From: Nonomuraea endophytica | Lineage (GTDB): Bacteria > Actinomycetota > Actinomycetes > Streptosporangiales > Streptosporangiaceae | Length of the DNA stretch: 64,000 nucleotides | Direction: 5' to 3' | NCBI RefSeq assembly: GCF_014203235.1 | Contig: NZ_JACHIN010000002.1 | Span: 55,245-119,244 of the forward strand | In this document: piece by piece, positions 60,176 through 64,000 of the stretch | Layout: every line of letters starts with the position of its first letter | How positions within the stretch are numbered: the stretch's first letter is position 1 | Position numbers and translations under genes: made by a program | Notes under the pieces: model-generated | The model's database searches: none | Told to the model about the DNA's origin: nothing | Seen by the model: the letters and a program-made list of their open reading frames with translations, nothing else

Positions 60176-63100
60176 TCAGACGGCGATCTGGGTCGGGCCC
60201 GAGCTGCCCTGGCTGGCGTGCCAGAGCTTGCGGGGCGGGTTGGCGGTGATGGCCGGGCCCAGGTCGGAGTAGGGCGACAGCAGGAAGCCGTTGGCGTACT
60301 CGATCCGCCGGCCGCCCACGTTCTCGCGTTCCTCGGGCGTCTGGGCCAGCAGCGCCCTGACCGCGTCAACGCCCTGGGCGCGCCACAGGCGGTCCAGGTC
60401 GACGAGGTCCCAGCAGTCCACGGCCCGCATGGAGATCGCCCTCGGCCCGGTGCGCCTGATCACGCCGCGGGCCACCATCAGCCATGACCCGAACACCGTG
60501 GCCGCGCACCGCCCCTGCACCGACTCGAAGAACGTCAGGTCCACCGGCCCGGTCGAGTCGTCGAGCGTGGCGAAGATGACCCGCTGGCCGGAGCGCACCG
60601 CCGGCGTCTGGGTGGCCACCTTGACACCCGCCACCAGCACCTCGGCGCCGTTGCGCTGGTCGAGCAGGTCCTGGGAGCGCACCACGCCGATCAGGTCGAG
60701 CAGTTCGTCGTGGAAGCGGATCACATGCCTGCTCACGTCGATGCCGAGGATCTCCAGTTCGGCCTCGACCATCTCGCTCTCGGTCATCTCGGGCAGTTCG
60801 CCGGGCGCGATGTGCTCGGTGAACCCCAGCGGCAACTGCACGGCGCTTCCGGCTTCCGGCTGGTCCGGAGGCGCGGAATCAGGTATGCCGGAAGGCAGGC
60901 CCCCCGGCAGACGATGGCCGCCCGGTGAGCCCGGTGGGGTCGCGGCGCCGCTCTGCCGGGGGGCTGTTCTGGGGGTCTGGCCGGGGGTGTAGCCGCGCCG
61001 CCGGCGCGGCGCGGTGGTCGCGCCGGACGTGGAGGCGCGCTCCAGCACGCCGGTCTGGGCGATCAGATCGCGCCTGGTCAGCTCGCCCGCGCGCCAGCGT
61101 TCGCCGCCGGGGTGCAGGTCGTGCAGGGCGTCGAGGCCGCCCACCTGCACGATCCGCTCCATGGTCGGCCGTGCGGGCCGCGCCCGGTCCCAGAAATCGG
61201 CCATCGAGGTGTACGGCTGGCCTGCCACCATCCGCTCCACCTCGGCCTCGCTCACCCCCTTGACGGCGGAGAACGGCACGCGCAGCGCGTACCCCTTGCC
61301 GATCTCGGAGATCTTGAACTCACGCCGCCGGTAGTCGCCCAGGTCGGCCGGTTTGACCCGGACCTTCAGGCGTTCGACCTGCCAGTCCTTGCCGGACTTG
61401 TTGATGTCGAGCGGCAGGATGGCCACCCCGCACTGGCGGGCCTCGTCGATGATGACCCGCTGCGGGTACATGCCCGGCTCGTGGGTGAGCACCCCGGCGA
61501 AGAAGGCGGCCGCGTGGTGCCGCTTGAGCCAGGCCGACTGGTAGGTGGGCAGCGCGAAGGCGGCGGCGTGCGCCTTGCAGAAGCCGAAGGCGCCGAACGC
61601 GTCGAGCACCTTCCACGCCTTCTCCACCTCCTCGTCGGAGAAGCCCCGCGACTTGGCCAGCGGGACGAAGTGGCCGCGCACCTTCAACCGCCCCGCCTCG
61701 GTGGCGAGCGTGCGCCGCATGCTCTCGGCGAAGTGCAGGTCCTTCCCCGTCATCACCGAGATGATCTTGAGTACCTGCTCGTGGAAGACGACCACGCCGT
61801 GCGTCTCCTTGAGCGCCTCCCGCAGCTTCTCGTGCGGATAGTACGGCTGCCGCCACCCGTGCCTGGCCTCCAGGTACGGGGTGACCATGTCGGAGTTGAC
61901 CGGCCCCGGCCGGAACAGCGAGATGTCCACGATCAGGTCGTGCATCGTGCGCGGTTCGAGCTTGGCCACGAGCTCGCGCTGCCCCGGCGACTCGATCTGG
62001 AAGCATCCCAGGGTACGGCTGGCGCAGATCATGTCGTAGGTGGCCGAGTCGTCGTGGGGCACGGCGTCCAAGTCGACGTCGGCGTCGTCCACCCGCTTGA
62101 TCTCGCCGAGCGTGTAGGCCATGGCCGACTGCATGCGTACACCGAGGACGTCGAGCTTGAGCAGCCCCGCCTCCTCGACGTCGTCCTTGTCGAACTGCGA
62201 CATGGGGAAGTCCAGGAAGCTGCGCTCGACCGGCGTCACGTCCTTGAGCCCGGCGTTGCCGATCAGCACGCCGCAGGGGTGCAGCGCGATGTGCCTGGGC
62301 AGGCCGTCGAGCTTCTCGGCCAGCCGGAAGACCCGGTCGAGCCCGGCCTCGCCGAGGCGGCTGTCGCGTAGTTCCGGCAGGTCGTTGAGTGAGGCGGTGA
62401 TCTGGCGTGCACGAATGTGCGGGAAGGCCTTGGCGATGGCGTCGATCTCGTGGGGCGGCAGGCCCATGGCTCCGGCCACGTCGCGGATGGCGCTGCGGGC
62501 CCGGTAGGTCTCCATCATGGACACGCAGGCGACGCGGGCCTCGCCGTACTCCTCGAAGATGGCCTTGTAGCAGTCGAGGCGGCGGGCGGACTCGACGTCG
62601 ATGTCGATGTCGGGCAGCCCGATGCGGCCGTGGGACAGGAAGCGTTCCATGAGCAGGCCGTGTTCGAGCGGGTTCACCTCGCCGATGCCGATGAGGTAGT
62701 TGACCAGGCTGCCCGCTCCGGAGCCCCGGATGGCACACCTGATGTTCATCTTTTTAATCATGTCGGTGATGCCGACCACTGCCACGAAATATCCGGACAG
62801 GCGCTTGCTCTCGATGATCGCCAGTTCCTCGTCCAGCCGCTCTCTGGCGTCGCGCGAGCCCTCCAGCCCGCGGGCGTGCAGGCCGTCCTCCACCCGGTGG
62901 CGCAGCAGCGGCACCGGGTCGCCGCCGATCTCGGGCAGGTGCAGGTTCGGCGGGTCGCTCCGCAGCGCCAGCATCGACGCGGGCTCCACCGCGCAGGCCT
63001 CGGCGAGCTGCCGCGTGGTCAGCAGCAGCCGCCCGGCCCGCTCGCGGTCGGCGCCGGTGACCTTCAACGCCACCTGCCACATCTCCTTGGTGCTCTTGAG

Positions 63101-64000
63101 ATAGGCGTGCGAGGTGGGCCTGTCCAGGTGCCGGGGGTGCAGCGGGACGAGCTGCCTGGCCGCGTCGAGCACGTCGCCGACCTGATGGTCGGCGGGGTCG
63201 AGGTAGCGCACCGCGTTGGTCAGCACAGCGGGTACGCCGAGCGACTCGGCCAGGCCCAGCATGCGCACGGCGGTGCCTGAGTCGCGGTAGCCGTACTGGT
63301 CGACCAGTTCGATCGCGATCCCGGAGACCATGGAGCGCCACAGGTTGAGCAGCACCCTGGCGTGCTCGTCGCGGCGCTCGGCGACCGCCCTGCCCACGTC
63401 GGAACGCGGGCCGAGCAGCACGACGAGCCGGTCGTCGGCGCCGAGCTCGGCCAGCAGTTCGCGGGTGATCCACGGGTCGCCGCGCTCGCCCATGTGGTGG
63501 GCGGCGGTGACCAGCCTGGCCAGCCTCGGCCAGCCGCCCTTGCGGGCCAGCACGGTGACGCGGTCCTCCGCCATCGGCCCGGTCTTCGGCCGCCCACCGG
63601 AAAGGCCACCACCGGAAAGGGCGCCACCCGAAAGACCACCGCCCGAAAGGCCGCCACCCGAAAGGCCGCCACCCGAAAGACCACTGCCGGGAAGGCCGCC
63701 GCCGGAAGACCCGCCGGGGAAGCCGCCACCCCTGGAGCCGCTCCGGGAGCCGCCCCTTGAGCTGCCCCTTGAGCCGCCTCGGGAAGAGCCGCCACCGGAG
63801 AGATCGCCGCCCGAGTAGCCCGGGGGCGCGTCCCAGAAGGACAGGTCGGGGCCCGGTGCGCCCGCGTAGATGTCGGGCCGCAGCGCCAGGTTCACCCCGA
63901 ACACCGCGCGCAGCCCGGCGTCTGCGCAGGCCTGGGCGTGCTTGACCGCGCCGTAGAGACCGTCGCGGTCGGTCAGGGCGAGGACGTCCATCCCGTGCTC
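60176..64000 (-). CDS. dnaE: C-family DNA polymerase III alpha-like (DnaE), N-terminus beyond the window
   Basis: Open through the right edge: the frame continues upstream of MDVLALTDRDGLYG, so the true start is outside. At least 1,274 residues. PHP-domain start (ALTDRDGLYGAVKHAQAC), polymerase palm SGAGSLVNYLIG and the catalytic LPDIDIDVESARR, KLDVLGVRMQSA, LFRPGPVNSDMVTPYLEAR, AYTLGEIKR, FGFCKAHAAAFALPTYQSAW, and a C-terminal OB domain (VRSGQRVIFATLDDSTGPVD). Both the replicative and the error-prone DnaE2/ImuC type share these; I favour the latter because of size and domain order. A Ser/Gly-rich insert near residues 60-130 is unusual. Confidence 0.9.
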   Translation of the reverse strand, partial: EHGMDVLALTDRDGLYGAVKHAQACADAGLRAVFGVNLALRPDIYAGAPGPDLSFWDAPPGYSGGDLSGGGSSRGGSRGSSRGGSRSGSRGGGFPGGSSGGGLPGSGLSGGGLSGGGLSGGGLSGGALSGGGLSGGRPKTGPMAEDRVTVLARKGGWPRLARLVTAAHHMGERGDPWITRELLAELGADDRLVVLLGPRSDVGRAVAERRDEHARVLLNLWRSMVSGIAIELVDQYGYRDSGTAVRMLGLAESLGVPAVLTNAVRYLDPADHQVGDVLDAARQLVPLHPRHLDRPTSHAYLKSTKEMWQVALKVTGADRERAGRLLLTTRQLAEACAVEPASMLALRSDPPNLHLPEIGGDPVPLLRHRVEDGLHARGLEGSRDARERLDEELAIIESKRLSGYFVAVVGITDMIKKMNIRCAIRGSGAGSLVNYLIGIGEVNPLEHGLLMERFLSHGRIGLPDIDIDVESARRLDCYKAIFEEYGEARVACVSMMETYRARSAIRDVAGAMGLPPHEIDAIAKAFPHIRARQITASLNDLPELRDSRLGEAGLDRVFRLAEKLDGLPRHIALHPCGVLIGNAGLKDVTPVERSFLDFPMSQFDKDDVEEAGLLKLDVLGVRMQSAMAYTLGEIKRVDDADVDLDAVPHDDSATYDMICASRTLGCFQIESPGQRELVAKLEPRTMHDLIVDISLFRPGPVNSDMVTPYLEARHGWRQPYYPHEKLREALKETHGVVVFHEQVLKIISVMTGKDLHFAESMRRTLATEAGRLKVRGHFVPLAKSRGFSDEEVEKAWKVLDAFGAFGFCKAHAAAFALPTYQSAWLKRHHAAAFFAGVLTHEPGMYPQRVIIDEARQCGVAILPLDINKSGKDWQVERLKVRVKPADLGDYRRREFKISEIGKGYALRVPFSAVKGVSEAEVERMVAGQPYTSMADFWDRARPARPTMERIVQVGGLDALHDLHPGGERWRAGELTRRDLIAQTGVLERASTSGATTAPRRRRGYTPGQTPRTAPRQSGAATPPGSPGGHRLPGGLPSGIPDSAPPDQPEAGSAVQLPLGFTEHIAPGELPEMTESEMVEAELEILGIDVSRHVIRFHDELLDLIGVVRSQDLLDQRNGAEVLVAGVKVATQTPAVRSGQRVIFATLDDSTGPVDLTFFESVQGRCAATVFGSWLMVARGVIRRTGPRAISMRAVDCWDLVDLDRLWRAQGVDAVRALLAQTPEERENVGGRRIEYANGFLLSPYSDLGPAITANPPRKLWHASQGSSGPTQIAV
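63594..63705. repeat. 15-bp in-frame tandem repeat in the polymerase PHP domain
   Basis: Units like CCGAAAGGCCGCCAC, coding L-S-G-G-G on the minus strand, repeated about seven times with variants; flanked by Ser/Arg/Gly-rich sequence up to 63800. All units keep the frame. Confidence 0.88.

Overview
This 64 kb window looks like chromosomal DNA from a high-GC filamentous actinomycete. I would place it near Nonomuraea/Streptosporangium (Streptosporangiaceae), but that placement is inference. The signs are GC-rich DNA with codon third positions dominated by G and C, many GTG starts, frequent 4-base stop/start overlaps (ATGA, GTGA), an F420-type luciferase-like oxidoreductase, a truncated haemoglobin, an XRE regulator with a C-terminal helical domain, an EttA-type ABC-F protein, and a secreted M64-type peptidase. 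I saw no rRNA, tRNA, CRISPR array, transposase, integrase or phage gene. About 55 protein genes fill most of the window.

Layout. 0-5.8 kb: an aldehyde dehydrogenase, followed by a tandemly duplicated gene start at the window edge, diverges from a four-gene ABC importer operon (lipoprotein, two permeases, ATPase); a palindrome lies between them. 5.8-8.1 kb: a leftward operon of a 24-codon peptide gene, a 569-aa TPR protein and a small membrane protein, with its own AT-rich promoter and a terminator; this is the least explained locus here. 8.2-12.3 kb: an EamA transporter with an odd tail, a GNAT gene, an XRE regulator and a small protein. 12.7-24.1 kb: MscS channel, GlbO-type globin, GH13 glucosidase, MFS carrier, thioesterase, a methylmalonyl-CoA epimerase-like protein, EttA, thymidine kinase, desaturase and M64 peptidase.

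24.9-41.1 kb is one long leftward block. In transcription order it holds lutABC (lactate oxidation), a double GNAT protein, cobalamin/siroheme genes (cbiET/cobL-like, cbiX-like, cobT), a ureohydrolase, a cysG-like gene, two coupled dynamin-like GTPases, an SSB-like gene and a diguanylate cyclase. A FadR-type regulator diverges from lutABC across two TGGTC-N-GACCA operators.

41.9-55.6 kb is rich in regulator/enzyme pairs: NmrA-like reductase with an AraC regulator, sulfatase with an LLM oxidoreductase, alpha/beta hydrolase with TetR, TetR with a short-chain dehydrogenase, and TetR with a flavin monooxygenase plus isochorismatase-like gene. Three of these divergent gaps contain clear palindromic operator candidates. 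55.9-64 kb: a two-gene MacB/FtsX-like ABC export system, a NarL-type response regulator, a DUF4328-like membrane protein and a C-family DNA polymerase (DnaE type) running off the right edge.

A recurring oddity is short tandem repeats, both between genes (8, 17 and 37 bp units) and inside genes, where they make low-complexity protein segments (LSGGG in the polymerase PHP domain, VAPAG in the permease, VKGEAG-like in the SSB-like tail, proline-rich end of the cyclase).
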